From the NCBI GenBank assembly GCA_036478595.1, contig JAZGEF010000009.1:62001-126000 (forward strand): DNA of 64,000 nucleotides. The letters run 5' to 3'. The stretch comes from Granulosicoccus sp036478595 (GTDB lineage: Bacteria > Pseudomonadota > Gammaproteobacteria > Granulosicoccales > Granulosicoccaceae). The notes beneath the pieces were generated by a model that worked only from the letters and a program-made list of their open reading frames with translations, was not told where the DNA came from and made no database searches. How positions within the stretch are numbered: the first letter of the stretch is position 1; every line of letters starts with the position of its first letter. Below, in pieces: positions 34,902 to 43,960 of the stretch. A program made the translations under genes and the position numbers.

Positions 34902-35384
34902 CTAGCATGATGCTGATTTCAAGTCTTGGCTGATTTCTACAAGGCCTTTTACAATTACCGGCACACCGCCGCGCAGTAACGAGGCCCCAAACACTGATCG
35001 TGCATGTACTCCTGCGTCGCTAAACACTTCTACCAGTAAATCAGAGGCACCATTAAGGACTGCCGCATGTTCTTCATATTCAGACGTGGCATTAACAAAG
35101 CCTTGAAGTTCAACCACCCGAACCACACGTGACAACTCACCCAATTCTGATTTAATGACGGCGATTAGATCAAGCGCCGCCGAACGAGCAAACGCATACC
35201 CCTGTTCGGTGGTGAATTCCAAACCCAGGCGCCCTTTCGGTAAGAGATCTTTAACGGCTCTAGGCGCTTTGCCTGCCAGGTACAGTAGGTTGCCTGTCTG
35301 TACCGCGTTAGTGTAATTGGCGGCTGGGTTGCTGCACTTGGGCAAGCTAATACCGAGTTTGTTAATACGCTCTTCTGGCGTCAT
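34902..35384 (-). CDS. RidA-like protein (second copy)
   Basis: 160 residues of the YjgF/RidA fold: INKLGISLPKCSNPAANYTNAVQTGNLLYLAGKAPR opening and FSDAGVHARSVFGASLLRGGVPVIVKGLVEI ending. The lone arginine in HARSVFGASLL replaces the usual RSAVEV region, as in the larger RidA subfamilies of unknown substrate. It is 45 bases upstream of the ferredoxin reductase gene on the same strand and may be in its transcript. Distinct from the 128-residue copy at 4030. Confidence 0.8.
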   Translation of the reverse strand: MTPEERINKLGISLPKCSNPAANYTNAVQTGNLLYLAGKAPRAVKDLLPKGRLGLEFTTEQGYAFARSAALDLIAVIKSELGELSRVVRVVELQGFVNATSEYEEHAAVLNGASDLLVEVFSDAGVHARSVFGASLLRGGVPVIVKGLVEISQDLKSASC

Positions 35385-35484
35385 GCTGAGTTTATCCCTA
35401 TTATACTGCCTTCACCTTCATCCTAGCACCAGAGCTTTAAGAAAAGATGCATAATTGTGGCTTAAGCCGCGACCATCGACGCCC

Positions 35485-36297
35485 ATGCCAGAGCTACCAG
35501 AAGTAGAAACAACACGCCGCGGCATTGAACCGTTTTTACATAACAAGCAAATTAAATCAGTAGAGGTGCACAACAGCAGCTTGAGATGGCCTGTACCACA
35601 AACCATTACGCGCTTGGCCGATGCCCGAGTGCAGCATGTTGGCCGCCGCGGTAAGTACATTGTGCTCACTAACAAGCTAGGCTCCGCCATTATTCACTTA
35701 GGCATGTCTGGCAGCTTACGTATCGACAAACTATCGATACCGAAACGTAAACATGATCACGTGGAGTTGTTGCTCGCCAATAAACAAGTCATTCGTTTTC
35801 ATGACCCACGCAGGTTCGGTTGTTTCTTATGGCATGAAGGCCCAGCAGAAGAACACTCGCTATTGGCTAAGCTGGGCCCAGAACCATTAGCCAATCAGTT
35901 CAATAGTGAGTATCTGTTTACTGCGACCCGCAAACGCAATGTGCCCATCAAAGCACTAATCATGAACAGCCAAGTGGTGGTAGGCGTAGGTAATATCTAC
36001 GCCAGCGAGGCGTTGTTTATGTCTGGCATCAGACCAGGCAAAACTGCCAGGCGATTGAGCCGTAAAGAGGCTGAAGCACTGTGCAAAGCGATACGCGATG
36101 TATTACAAAAATCAATCGAAAAAGGTGGCACCACGTTACGCGACTTTATTAATAGCGATGGCGAACCAGGTTACTTTGCTCAGTCCCTATTCGTTTATGG
36201 CAGGGAGGGCGAACCGTGCCAGATGTGCAAAGCGCCCATTAAAAAGACAGTGATGGCACAGCGATCTACGTTTTATTGCCCGGCGTGTCAGCGTTAG
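35485..36297 (+). CDS. mutM: Formamidopyrimidine-DNA glycosylase
   Basis: 270 residues from ATG 35485, set by the N-terminal PELPEVE, in which Pro2 is the catalytic nucleophile. E3 follows, then LGMSGSLRI, FHDPRRFG, MNSQVVVGVGNIYASEALF, and a C-terminal zinc finger CQMCKAPI..FYCPACQR. Removes oxidised purines such as 8-oxoguanine and cleaves the strand (base-excision repair). A frame to 35455 adds ten residues ahead of the invariant MPEL and is wrong. Its last 32 bases overlap the convergent ferredoxin gene. Confidence 0.97.
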   Translation: MPELPEVETTRRGIEPFLHNKQIKSVEVHNSSLRWPVPQTITRLADARVQHVGRRGKYIVLTNKLGSAIIHLGMSGSLRIDKLSIPKRKHDHVELLLANKQVIRFHDPRRFGCFLWHEGPAEEHSLLAKLGPEPLANQFNSEYLFTATRKRNVPIKALIMNSQVVVGVGNIYASEALFMSGIRPGKTARRLSRKEAEALCKAIRDVLQKSIEKGGTTLRDFINSDGEPGYFAQSLFVYGREGEPCQMCKAPIKKTVMAQRSTFYCPACQR

Positions 36298-36547
36298 CCG
36301 CTGCTTTCATTAGCCCTTCATATTTTAGCTGCAACTGATCTTTCGATTCGGGATTACCAGCATCAACTAATATGCATTCCACTGGGCACACGATAGTGCA
36401 TTGAGATTCATCAAAGTGGCCTACGCATTCAGTACACAAGTGCGCGTGGATCTCGTAGATTTCCTCACCCATATAGATTGCATCGTTCGGGCACTCAGGC
36501 TCACACACATCGCAATTAATACATTCATCGGTTATATACAGCGCCAT
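36266..36547 (-). CDS. YfhL-type 4Fe-4S dicluster ferredoxin
   Basis: 93 residues. MALYITDECINCDVCEPECPNDAI, then CTECVGHFDESQCTIVCPVECI give two [4Fe-4S] clusters, with the insertion between the third and fourth cysteine of the second cluster that marks the YfhL group. Cytoplasmic electron carrier, roles in metabolism unclear. Six bases downstream of coaD, so one operon; convergent with mutM, with the 3' ends overlapping by 32 bases. Confidence 0.92.
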   Translation of the reverse strand: MALYITDECINCDVCEPECPNDAIYMGEEIYEIHAHLCTECVGHFDESQCTIVCPVECILVDAGNPESKDQLQLKYEGLMKAAANADTPGNKT

Positions 36548-36553
36548 CGTAAC

Positions 36554-37054
36554 TTAGCTCGCTTCAGCTTGTCGCTTGCTAGTAAACGCATCAACTACTA
36601 AGGGATGCACAAACTCGGCATACTCACCGCCATGAGATTCAATCTCACGCACAATGCTAGATGATAAGAATGTGTAGTCCTGCGAGGCTGCGATAAATAC
36701 GGTTTCTATGCGGGATGCTAGATGCCGGTTAACGGCGGCTATTTGTACTTCGTATTCAAAATCAGATATTGCACGCAAGCCACGCACAATAACATTGGCT
36801 TCAACCTTGGCAGCAAACTCAACCAGCAATCCATTAAACGGTTGCACAGTAACGTTGGGTAGGTCACTTAAAATTTCTCGCGCCATATCAACACGCTCAT
36901 CAAGCGAGAAGTAGGGGCGTTTGTTTGGATTGGCAGCCACCCCAATGATGAGGTCGTCAAACATCTTGCTGGCGCGTTGCGCCACATCAACATGCCCAAC
37001 TGTCATTGGGTCAAAGGTGCCCGGATATATCGCAGTAACCTGTATCAAAACCAT
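36554..37054 (-). CDS. coaD: Pantetheine-phosphate adenylyltransferase
   Basis: 166 residues. Makes dephospho-CoA from ATP and phosphopantetheine (coenzyme A synthesis). Seen: AIYPGTFDPMTVGHVDV (the T/HxGH nucleotidyl-transfer motif), NPNKRPYFSLDERVDMA, VIVRGLRAISDFEYE and FLSSSIVREI. Length is normal. Same strand as the ferredoxin that follows it. Confidence 0.96.
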   Translation of the reverse strand: MVLIQVTAIYPGTFDPMTVGHVDVAQRASKMFDDLIIGVAANPNKRPYFSLDERVDMAREILSDLPNVTVQPFNGLLVEFAAKVEANVIVRGLRAISDFEYEVQIAAVNRHLASRIETVFIAASQDYTFLSSSIVREIESHGGEYAEFVHPLVVDAFTSKRQAEAS

Positions 37055-37126
37055 TACTCTCTTGACGATTCATAAGTTTGAGTGAAAACGGCCACTTACG
37101 CAACGATTCAGACGGCTGTGTGAGTG

Positions 37127-37726
37127 TTAATCGGCCCTAACAGCGGTGAATTGAAATAATCTCGCATTCACATCCCCTGTAGTCTTTTGTTTTAAGAGGG
37201 TAAAGCCTGCAGGAGGCACCGCCACTTGCTTGGCACTACTCTCCAAATAAACTAGCCCACCTTCGCTCAAGTGGGCAGGCAGCAATGGCAGTATCGCATC
37301 AAGTAAACCGTCCTGAAATGGTGGATCAACAAAGATCACATCAAAAAAAATACTATTATCGTTTAAAAATTGCTCAGCCGAGGTTGTATGCAAAGTGATC
37401 AAATTTTGTGCATCAAGCCGCTCAATTTGGCTTGCCAACCGTTTAGCAGCCAAGCGATCACGCTCGACCAACACTACCTGCTCTGCATATCTGGACGCCG
37501 ACTCAAAACCAAGCCCTCCGCTGCCAGCAAACAAATCCAAGCAACGGCTACCCGCAATATTAGGCTGCAACCAGTTGAATAGCATCTCCTTGACCCGATC
37601 ACCTGTTGGTCGCAAACCTTCCACATCTTCAACCACTAGCTGTCGCCCACGCCAAAGCCCGGCAATGATGCGGGTCTTGCCCTGACGACCTTTCGTCGTT
37701 GAACTACGTTTAGCTCTGTTAACCAT
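37127..37726 (-). CDS. rsmD: 16S rRNA (guanine(966)-N(2))-methyltransferase
   Basis: 199 residues. Basic N-terminus, TRIIAGLWRGRQL, LRPTGDRVKEMLFNWL, LDLFAGSGGLGFESASR (SAM site) and the catalytic FVDPPFQDG. Modifies G966 of 16S rRNA. Divergent from ftsY with 53 bp between, the classical gammaproteobacterial order. Confidence 0.93.
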   Translation of the reverse strand: MVNRAKRSSTTKGRQGKTRIIAGLWRGRQLVVEDVEGLRPTGDRVKEMLFNWLQPNIAGSRCLDLFAGSGGLGFESASRYAEQVVLVERDRLAAKRLASQIERLDAQNLITLHTTSAEQFLNDNSIFFDVIFVDPPFQDGLLDAILPLLPAHLSEGGLVYLESSAKQVAVPPAGFTLLKQKTTGDVNARLFQFTAVRAD

Positions 37727-37779
37727 GCGTCAATGGTACGATATCCGACCGCCACACACCCACTTGATATGATAGAAAC

Positions 37780-38760
37780 ATGGGCATGTTCAGCTTTCTG
37801 AAGCGCCAGAAGAAAAATCCAGCTACCGTAGATGAGGGACAAGCAGAACTGTCTCAGAAGCTAGATCGTACCCGCTCGCGCTTTCGTGACAACCTGTTTG
37901 GGTTTTTCACTGGCAGCAAGCAAATTGATGCCGACTTGCTCGAAGAGCTAGAGAGCCAGCTAATCATGGCGGATGTCGGTGTTGATGCCACCCAGCGCGT
38001 GATGGATGCAATTAATCAAAAAGTAAAAAAGGACCAACTGGCCGATGCAGACGCGCTGCGTGCCCTAGTGCGCGAACAGCTAGTGAGTATTTTGCGCACG
38101 GTTGAACATCCCTTGGAGCTCCCCGAACAATCAAGCCCCTTCGTCATCTTAGTGGTCGGGGTTAATGGCTCGGGCAAAACCACGACCATTGGCAAACTAG
38201 CAAAACAACTGCTTGATGGTGGGCAGAGCGTGATGCTGGCTGCTGGCGATACTTTTCGAGCGGCAGCTGTAGAGCAACTCCAAACCTGGGGCGAGCGTAA
38301 CGACGTACCAGTGGTTGCGCAATCCACTGGCGCTGATTCTGCCTCTGTTATTTTTGATGCGCTACAATCTGCCACTGCGCGCAATATTGATGTGTTAATC
38401 GCCGATACAGCGGGTAGGCTGCACACTCAAGCAGGCTTGATGGACGAGCTAGTAAAGGTCAAACGCGTGCTCGGCAAGATCGATAACACCGCGCCTCACG
38501 AGACACTAATAGTACTAGATGGCGGCACCGGGCAAAATGCGCTCAATCAAGCGGAAGCATTTAACAAAGCAATGCAACTCGATGGCATGGTAGTGACTAA
38601 ACTTGATGGCACAGCAAAGGGTGGAGTGGTTTTTGCGATAGCCGAGAAAACCGGCATTCCTATCCGCTTTATCGGCGTTGGTGAGCAAGTGAACGATCTG
38701 GAAGTATTTGAAGCAACCCGCTTTGTCGATGCACTGATTGGCGGGCGGCAAGACACCTAG
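37780..38760 (+). CDS. ftsY: Signal recognition particle receptor
   Basis: 326 residues, a short form without the long acidic A domain of enterobacteria. NG domain: GVNGSGKTTTIGKLA (P-loop), DTFRAAAVEQLQTW, ADTAGRLHTQAGLMDEL, TKLDGTAKGG and GEQVNDLEVF. Receives SRP-ribosome complexes at the inner membrane for co-translational insertion. First of ftsY-ftsE-ftsX. Confidence 0.96.
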   Translation: MGMFSFLKRQKKNPATVDEGQAELSQKLDRTRSRFRDNLFGFFTGSKQIDADLLEELESQLIMADVGVDATQRVMDAINQKVKKDQLADADALRALVREQLVSILRTVEHPLELPEQSSPFVILVVGVNGSGKTTTIGKLAKQLLDGGQSVMLAAGDTFRAAAVEQLQTWGERNDVPVVAQSTGADSASVIFDALQSATARNIDVLIADTAGRLHTQAGLMDELVKVKRVLGKIDNTAPHETLIVLDGGTGQNALNQAEAFNKAMQLDGMVVTKLDGTAKGGVVFAIAEKTGIPIRFIGVGEQVNDLEVFEATRFVDALIGGRQDT

Positions 38761-38794
38761 GCCGTAACGCCGGCCCTTGGCAAAGACAATAACC

Positions 38795-39505
38795 ATGATC
38801 CAATTCGAAAACGTAAGCCTTGAGTATGATCCCGGACGATTCGCCGTTCGCGATGTATCCTTTCGTATTCCATCCGGCTCGTTTACGTTTGTGACCGGGC
38901 ATTCAGGCGCAGGCAAAAGCTCCTTGCTCAAACTAACAGCACGTCTTGTCAAACCAACCGAAGGTAGCATCAAAGTCGGTGGCATCGATTTTTCCAAACT
39001 TAAAGCCCGCCACGAACCCGCACTACGCCAGCAAATGGGTTTAGTGTTTCAAGACAACCAACTACTGCCGGACCGAAACGTCTTCGACAACATTGCCCTA
39101 CCTTTAGTGATAGGTGGTTATAAATATGAAGACATCAAGAAACGCGTATCAGCGGCTCTTGATCGTGTAGGCTTAGCCCACAAGGCTCTCGAAAGGCCTT
39201 TATCGTTATCCGGCGGTGAACAACAACGCGTTGGCATTGCCCGCGCGGTTGTAGCACGGCCTAAGTTATTGTTGGCTGACGAACCTACTGGCAACCTAGA
39301 TGCAGAAATAAGTGCCGACATTATGAAGCTGCTGATGCAATTTAATTCATCAGGTGTCACCGTGCTAGTTGCCACGCACGATAGTGGCTTACTCGATAAC
39401 TTCGATTTCCCAAAGCTCACAATAAGGCAGGGCCGCTTAGTTGATGTGCATCCGGGTACGCGTAAAGGCTCAACCATACGCGATCGCCAAGCCTACACGG
39501 AGTAA
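38795..39505 (+). CDS. ftsE: Cell division ATP-binding protein FtsE
   Basis: From ATG 38795: 236 residues. MIQFENVSLEYD opening, Walker A GHSGAGKSSL, signature LSGGEQQRVG, Walker B LLLADEPTGNLD, THDSGL. With FtsX it forms a complex that controls septal peptidoglycan hydrolysis through EnvC/AmiB-type activators. The frame from TTG 38777 adds six residues. It lies 34 bases after ftsY and 12 before ftsX. Confidence 0.93.
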   Translation: MIQFENVSLEYDPGRFAVRDVSFRIPSGSFTFVTGHSGAGKSSLLKLTARLVKPTEGSIKVGGIDFSKLKARHEPALRQQMGLVFQDNQLLPDRNVFDNIALPLVIGGYKYEDIKKRVSAALDRVGLAHKALERPLSLSGGEQQRVGIARAVVARPKLLLADEPTGNLDAEISADIMKLLMQFNSSGVTVLVATHDSGLLDNFDFPKLTIRQGRLVDVHPGTRKGSTIRDRQAYTE

Positions 39506-39517
39506 ACCGCTATTAGC

Positions 39518-40516
39518 ATGCAGAAAAAAGTCGCGTCGCGCGCAGCTAAACCAAGCGCCTCTGCGCAAAAAGGCAGTGCTGCCGGTAAGCAATGGACTTA
39601 CGGCAAGCGCGGATATGCATTAGCACAAAGCTTGCGGCAATTAACCCAGCGTAAGTTTTCCAGCTTGGTCACTCTAGCAGTACTAGGAATAACGCTTGCC
39701 CTGCCCGCCCTATTTTTATTCTCTGCTCAAGCCGTACAACAGCTAGCAACGCAAAACATTGATGACGAAAGCCTTACGCTTTATTTAAGGCTCGACACAG
39801 CCGATCTTGATGGAGCCGCGCTGGCACAAACTCTATTAGGTAAGCCGGGCATTCAAAAAACTCGTTTTATTTCACGTGATGAAGCCTTAGCTACTTTCCA
39901 GGCTAAAACTGATATTGGCAATGCTTTAGAAGCGCTGGGTGATAATCCATTGCCGTCAGCCATTGTGGTATACCCAGTGAAGCAGCAAGCTGATGCTACG
40001 GCGATCAAGCGTTTATCAAAACAATTGTTATCACTACCCGAAGTGCAGCGTGTGCAATATGATTTGCGTTGGGTGCAGCGTTTACAGGCTGCCGTCAAAC
40101 TCATCCAAAACGTGGGTTGGATATTGGCAGGCTTTCTAACACTTACCGCACTCTTAGTTATCGGCAACACAATCAGATTAGAGCTACTGCGTCGCCAGCC
40201 AGAGCTTGACGTTGCAAAGTTACTTGGCGCTGGCACCAGCTTTTTGCATAGACCCTTGCTTTACACCGGTGCGCTCTACGGCTTCCTCGGTGGCCTAGTG
40301 GGGTCCTGTCTAGCCATCTACGCTTTCAGTAAAATTAAAACGCCTGCAGACCAGCTCTCCCATCTGTACGCCAGTACCTTCAAGCTGACAATGCCAAGTG
40401 CGTCACAGTTTTTAACGTTCCTGATAGTGGCTACTTTACTGGGTTGGCTGGGTGCTTTGATCTCCCTGTACAGTCCGTCACGAAAGTTAATACCTTCAAG
40501 ACGAACTGGAATGTGA
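39518..40516 (+). CDS. ftsX: Cell division protein FtsX
   Basis: 332 residues, four transmembrane helices (about 55-75, 200-225, 250-275, 302-325), with a periplasmic loop between the first two (about 75-200) that contacts hydrolase activators. RLELLRRQPELDVAKLLGA and the late FLIVATLLGWLGALISLYSPSRKL are typical. A long basic N-terminus (residues 1-45) rich in Lys, Ala and Ser is unusual but common in marine gammaproteobacteria. Follows ftsE directly. Confidence 0.92.
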   Translation: MQKKVASRAAKPSASAQKGSAAGKQWTYGKRGYALAQSLRQLTQRKFSSLVTLAVLGITLALPALFLFSAQAVQQLATQNIDDESLTLYLRLDTADLDGAALAQTLLGKPGIQKTRFISRDEALATFQAKTDIGNALEALGDNPLPSAIVVYPVKQQADATAIKRLSKQLLSLPEVQRVQYDLRWVQRLQAAVKLIQNVGWILAGFLTLTALLVIGNTIRLELLRRQPELDVAKLLGAGTSFLHRPLLYTGALYGFLGGLVGSCLAIYAFSKIKTPADQLSHLYASTFKLTMPSASQFLTFLIVATLLGWLGALISLYSPSRKLIPSRRTGM

Positions 40517-40609
40517 CATCTAACTATTTGATTTAAATAAATATTTTATAGTACCACTGCATTACTATTACCCAGAAGCCCTTCAGAAATCGGGGAACTT
40601 AGCCGATCT

Positions 40610-40636
40610 TTAGCACTCTATGGTTGCGAGTGCTAA
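40610..40636. promoter_or_regulatory. Perfect CIRCE element (HrcA operator) upstream of rpoH
   Basis: TTAGCACTC (40610-40618), nine-base spacer, GAGTGCTAA (40628-40636): an exact match to the CIRCE consensus with its N9 spacer. It ends 33 bases before the rpoH ATG, so it lies in the leader or at the promoter, where HrcA binding would block transcription. CIRCE normally precedes groESL or the hrcA-grpE-dnaK operon; control of rpoH by HrcA would couple the repressor and sigma-32 heat-shock systems. The upstream gap (40517-40609) is AT-rich, with no clear sigma-70 boxes. Confidence 0.92.
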
Positions 40637-40669
40637 AATTACGGTTGGAATGACAACCGGGAGAAAACA

Positions 40670-41536
40670 ATGAGTAATGCCCTTACAGTCAATAAAAAAG
40701 CGATGGCCCTACCCGCATTAGCGGATGACCTAAATGGTTACATGGCCAAGATCGCCAATATCGAGCTATTGACTCCTGCTGAGGAACAGTCCTTAGCCCG
40801 TCGCTTGCGCGAATCAGAAGATCTAGACGCTGCCCGTCAGTTGGTTATGTCGCAACTGCGCTTCGTCGTGCATATTGCGCGCAGCTACAAAGGCTATGGC
40901 CTGCCCATCGCGGACCTAGTCCAAGAGGGCAATATCGGCCTGATGAAAGCGGTTAAGCGATTCGATCCTGATGTCGGTGTACGCCTGATCTCTTTTGCGG
41001 TTCATTGGATCCGCGCTGAGATTCACGAGTACGTGATCCGCAACTGGCGCATCGTTAAAGTTGCTACCACTAAAGCACAACGCAAATTGTTTTTTAAATT
41101 GCGAAGTGCTAAAAAAGAGCTGAACTGGTTTAGCCAGAACGAAGTGCACGCGGTAGCTAAAGACTTAGGTGTTGAGCCCGCTGTAGTAATGGAAATGGAA
41201 TCACGCATGCACGGTCACGACAATGCATTTGATGCACCCGTTGGTGTTAGCGATGAGCGCGCCTTTGCACCAGCAGATATGTTGCACAAAGATGACGACG
41301 ATCCATCAGCCCTTCTTGAAGAGCATGATGATCATATTCGAGCACTAGATGGTTTAGCTGCTGGCTTAGAGATCCTTGACGATCGTAGTCGCACCATTTT
41401 GCAGCGTCGATGGTTAGAGGACGGCAAGTCAACTTTGCACGAGCTGGCTGATGAATACGGTGTATCCGCCGAACGCATCAGACAGATCGAAAAAGCGGCG
41501 ATGAAGAAAATCAAAGGCCATTTAATGGCTCACTAA
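40670..41536 (+). CDS. rpoH: Heat-shock sigma factor RpoH (sigma-32)
   Basis: 288 residues. Region 2: LRFVVHIARSYKGYGLPIADLVQEGNIGLMKAVKRFDP, ISFAVHWIRAEI. The RpoH box reads QRKLFFKLR (canonical QRKLFFNLR, one substitution). Region 4.2 is in LHELADEYGVSAERIRQIEKAAMKKI. Directs RNA polymerase to heat-shock promoters. GGGAG 9 bases ahead of the ATG. A CIRCE element precedes it and a strong terminator follows. Confidence 0.96.
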   Translation: MSNALTVNKKAMALPALADDLNGYMAKIANIELLTPAEEQSLARRLRESEDLDAARQLVMSQLRFVVHIARSYKGYGLPIADLVQEGNIGLMKAVKRFDPDVGVRLISFAVHWIRAEIHEYVIRNWRIVKVATTKAQRKLFFKLRSAKKELNWFSQNEVHAVAKDLGVEPAVVMEMESRMHGHDNAFDAPVGVSDERAFAPADMLHKDDDDPSALLEEHDDHIRALDGLAAGLEILDDRSRTILQRRWLEDGKSTLHELADEYGVSAERIRQIEKAAMKKIKGHLMAH

Positions 41537-41585
41537 TCATCACTCACTTGGCATCACGCTTAGAACTAAGCTTCCGCTACGAATC

Positions 41586-41612
41586 AAGCCGCCTACTGGG
41601 CGGCTTTTTTTT
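41586..41612 (+). terminator. Rho-independent terminator after rpoH
   Basis: AAGCCGCC (41586-41593), five-base loop, GGCGGCTT (41599-41606), then T to 41612. Closes the rpoH transcript 50 bases after its stop. Confidence 0.9.
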
Positions 41613-41653
41613 GCCTGTGATATAAGTATGAGAACGCCTGCGGGATACAAGCC

Positions 41654-42475
41654 ATGACTCAAGCGACAAAAGCTGCACGCTTTGTAGCGCTACACGAAAG
41701 CCCAGACTTGTTTGTACTGCCCAATCCGTGGGATCCAGGCTCGGCAAAGATTCTGGCCTCGCTTGGTTATAAGGCGCTAGCCACCACCAGCGCAGGTTAC
41801 GCATTCTCGCAAGGCAAAATAGATGCGGTGGGATCAATATCGCGCGAGGAGGCAATGGTTCATGCTCGAGTGATCGTTGATGCAACGCCATTACCTGTTT
41901 CTGCTGATCTTGAAAACGGTTACGGTGATTCCCCCGAAGCTGTGCAAGAAACTATAAAGGCAGCCTATGAAGCAGGCTTAGTGGGTTGCACTATTGAAGA
42001 CACCAGCGGTGACCCAAACAAGCCGATATATGATTCGCAGCAAGCGATAGAACGAATCATCGCTGCGGTTGAAACAGTACGTGCGCTACCCACACCTTTT
42101 GTATTAACTGCACGTGCAGAAAACTATTTGCATGGCCGCCCTGACCTCGACGACACGCTTCTGCGCTTGCACGGGTACGAGGCTGCGGGTGCTGATGTTA
42201 TGTATGCTCCTGGCTTACCTGACCTTGCCACTATCAAAACGGTTTGCGACACCATCAATAAGCCTATTAACGTAGTTGCAGGTATACGCCCGAAAGGCGC
42301 AAGCATTGATGATTACAAAGCCTGCGGAGTGAAGCGTGTAAGCCTGGGATCATCGCTTGCAAGATTAGCATTCGGCGCAGCGATTAACGCTTCTCGCAAT
42401 CTAATTGAGACAGACTCCTTTGCAGCGTTTGATGACGCTGCTTCATTTGCAGATATTGAATCGTTGTTGCAATAG
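41654..42475 (+). CDS. Isocitrate lyase/PEP mutase family protein
   Basis: 273 residues, TIM-barrel. FVLPNPWDPGSAKILASLGY, ATTSAGYAFS, LPVSADLENGYGDSPE, GCTIEDTSG, LTARAENYLHG, and NVVAGIRPKGASIDDYKACGVKRVSLGSSL. These are marks of the PEP mutase/ICL superfamily, but the KKCGH or typical Cys-based lyase motif is absent, as in the 2,3-dimethylmalate/oxaloacetate-type members. Substrate unknown. The next gene, a methyltransferase, begins 11 bases later. Confidence 0.85.
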   Translation: MTQATKAARFVALHESPDLFVLPNPWDPGSAKILASLGYKALATTSAGYAFSQGKIDAVGSISREEAMVHARVIVDATPLPVSADLENGYGDSPEAVQETIKAAYEAGLVGCTIEDTSGDPNKPIYDSQQAIERIIAAVETVRALPTPFVLTARAENYLHGRPDLDDTLLRLHGYEAAGADVMYAPGLPDLATIKTVCDTINKPINVVAGIRPKGASIDDYKACGVKRVSLGSSLARLAFGAAINASRNLIETDSFAAFDDAASFADIESLLQ

Positions 42476-42486
42476 GAGAAAAATCA

Positions 42487-43113
42487 ATGCACGAAAATGA
42501 GCTTCTCGATGTTTACAACGCCAACACGCTCGATGAACAAAAAAAAGCCTACGATAACTGGGCCGACAACTACGAACGCGATCTATTTGCCATGGGGTAT
42601 CGATTACCAGGAATTATCGCTGCGGTGTTTACCCGATTTGTTAACGTCGATGCCGGGCCTATACTAGATGCGGGTTGCGGCGGCGGCGTGCAAGCTGAAC
42701 CATTGGCTTTGCTCGGTTATAAAAATATTACTGGCATCGATCTATCAGTAGGAATGCTCGAAATAGCCAAACAGAAAAATTTATATGCAGAGCTTCGCCA
42801 AATGACATTAGGAGATCATCTAGACTTTCCTGATAACACCTTCTCTGCAGTTATCTCTGCAGGCACGATTACGCCAGGCCATGCGCCACCTGAGACCTTC
42901 GATGAATTAGTACGCGTGACGAAAAAAGATGCGTTGATCGTGTTTAGCTTAAGAGTAGATGATGACCAAGAACCCGCTTACCCCGCGTATATTAAGCAGC
43001 TAGAATCCTCTGGGCAGTGGAGCAATATATTTAGCACGCCGGATTTTCACACAATGCCTTATGGCGAACCAACCGTCCGCAACTGTGTGCACGTTTACCA
43101 GGTTACAACTTAA
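42487..43113 (+). CDS. Class I SAM-dependent methyltransferase
   Basis: 208 residues. ILDAGCGGGVQAEPLALLG (SAM loop), ITGIDLSVGMLEIAK and FSAVISAGTITPGHAPPETFDELVRVTK give a Rossmann-fold methyltransferase. N-terminal YDNWADNYERDLFAMGY is the usual small-molecule methyltransferase entry segment. Substrate unknown. Probably one transcript with the PEP-mutase-like enzyme; GGAGAAA precedes its ATG. Confidence 0.85.
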   Translation: MHENELLDVYNANTLDEQKKAYDNWADNYERDLFAMGYRLPGIIAAVFTRFVNVDAGPILDAGCGGGVQAEPLALLGYKNITGIDLSVGMLEIAKQKNLYAELRQMTLGDHLDFPDNTFSAVISAGTITPGHAPPETFDELVRVTKKDALIVFSLRVDDDQEPAYPAYIKQLESSGQWSNIFSTPDFHTMPYGEPTVRNCVHVYQVTT

Positions 43114-43120
43114 CAAAAGA

Positions 43121-43960
43121 CTACACGCACTCACCCACTTGCTTAAAGCGTAGTTCAAATCGCACCCTGGCTCGTTATCGCATACGTCGATATTGCCACA
43201 GTGTAGATCACTGATCGCTTTAACCATGCTTAGCCCTAGGCCGGTGCCTGGAGTAGTACGACTGGCTTCTACCCGATACAAGCGCCGGAAGATTTTTTCC
43301 CGGCCAGCTTCTGGGATACCTGGGCCGTTATCGCCAACACTAATCAATATGTTGGCACCTACTTGGGTGGCTGCCAAAACAATACGAGTGCCGTCACCAC
43401 AATGCCCGAGGGAATTTTCGATCAAGTTAACCAACATCTGCATCAGTAAATCTCTATCGCCCATCATCGTAACGGCGCCGGTGACTGAGCAATCGTCTAT
43501 TGTTAACGTTTGCCCGGCTTCTTGAACCACTGGCGAGTACACGTCGGCAACAGAATGGATTAATGCACAGATATCGAGCGTTTTAAATTGCGCTCGGCGG
43601 GCGCCTGCTTCGATTTGCGCAATACGCAGTAACGCTTCAAACGTTGAATTGATGTTCTCAGCTTCGTCTAGTGCCCTTTCTAGTGATTCATCAGGGCTGC
43701 CTGACTCATCCTGACGGCGCGCAGCTTCTTCAAGATTGATATACAATCGATTGAGCGGTGTTTTTAAATCGTGCGCAATATCAGAACTCACTTGCTTCAT
43801 GCCATCAACAGTGCCTTTTAAGCGATCAAGTGCATCATTCATTTTGATGGACAGCTGATCGATATCATCACCAGAGCTACCTATTGGCAAACGTGCATCC
43901 AAGTTGCCAGCTGCAACGTTGTCTATGGATTGACTAATGCTGCCGATACGGCGGTTAAAA
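43121..43960 (-). pseudogene. Truncated, frameshifted histidine kinase
   Basis: From HAMP (NRRIGSISQSIDNVAAGNLDARL) through the H-box (SSDIAHDLKTPLNRL), N-box (NLIENSLGHC), DNGPGI and GTGLGLSM the kinase core is intact, but the sensor and first membrane segments are missing: the frame begins at the breakpoint near 43957. Near 43158 the GAT TTG stretch has lost one T relative to the expected C-D-F-E-L-R ending. Restoring it gives the tail FELRFKQVGECV and a stop TAG at 43121, clear of the methyltransferase gene. Unrepaired, the frame runs to 43000, antisense to that gene. Two lesions make this a dead kinase. Confidence 0.8.

Noticed and set aside
43000..43113. Histidine kinase and methyltransferase as a true 114-bp antisense overlap
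   Set aside because: Restoring one T near 43158 gives a normal kinase tail ending at 43121, clear of the methyltransferase. The overlap is a frameshift artefact.
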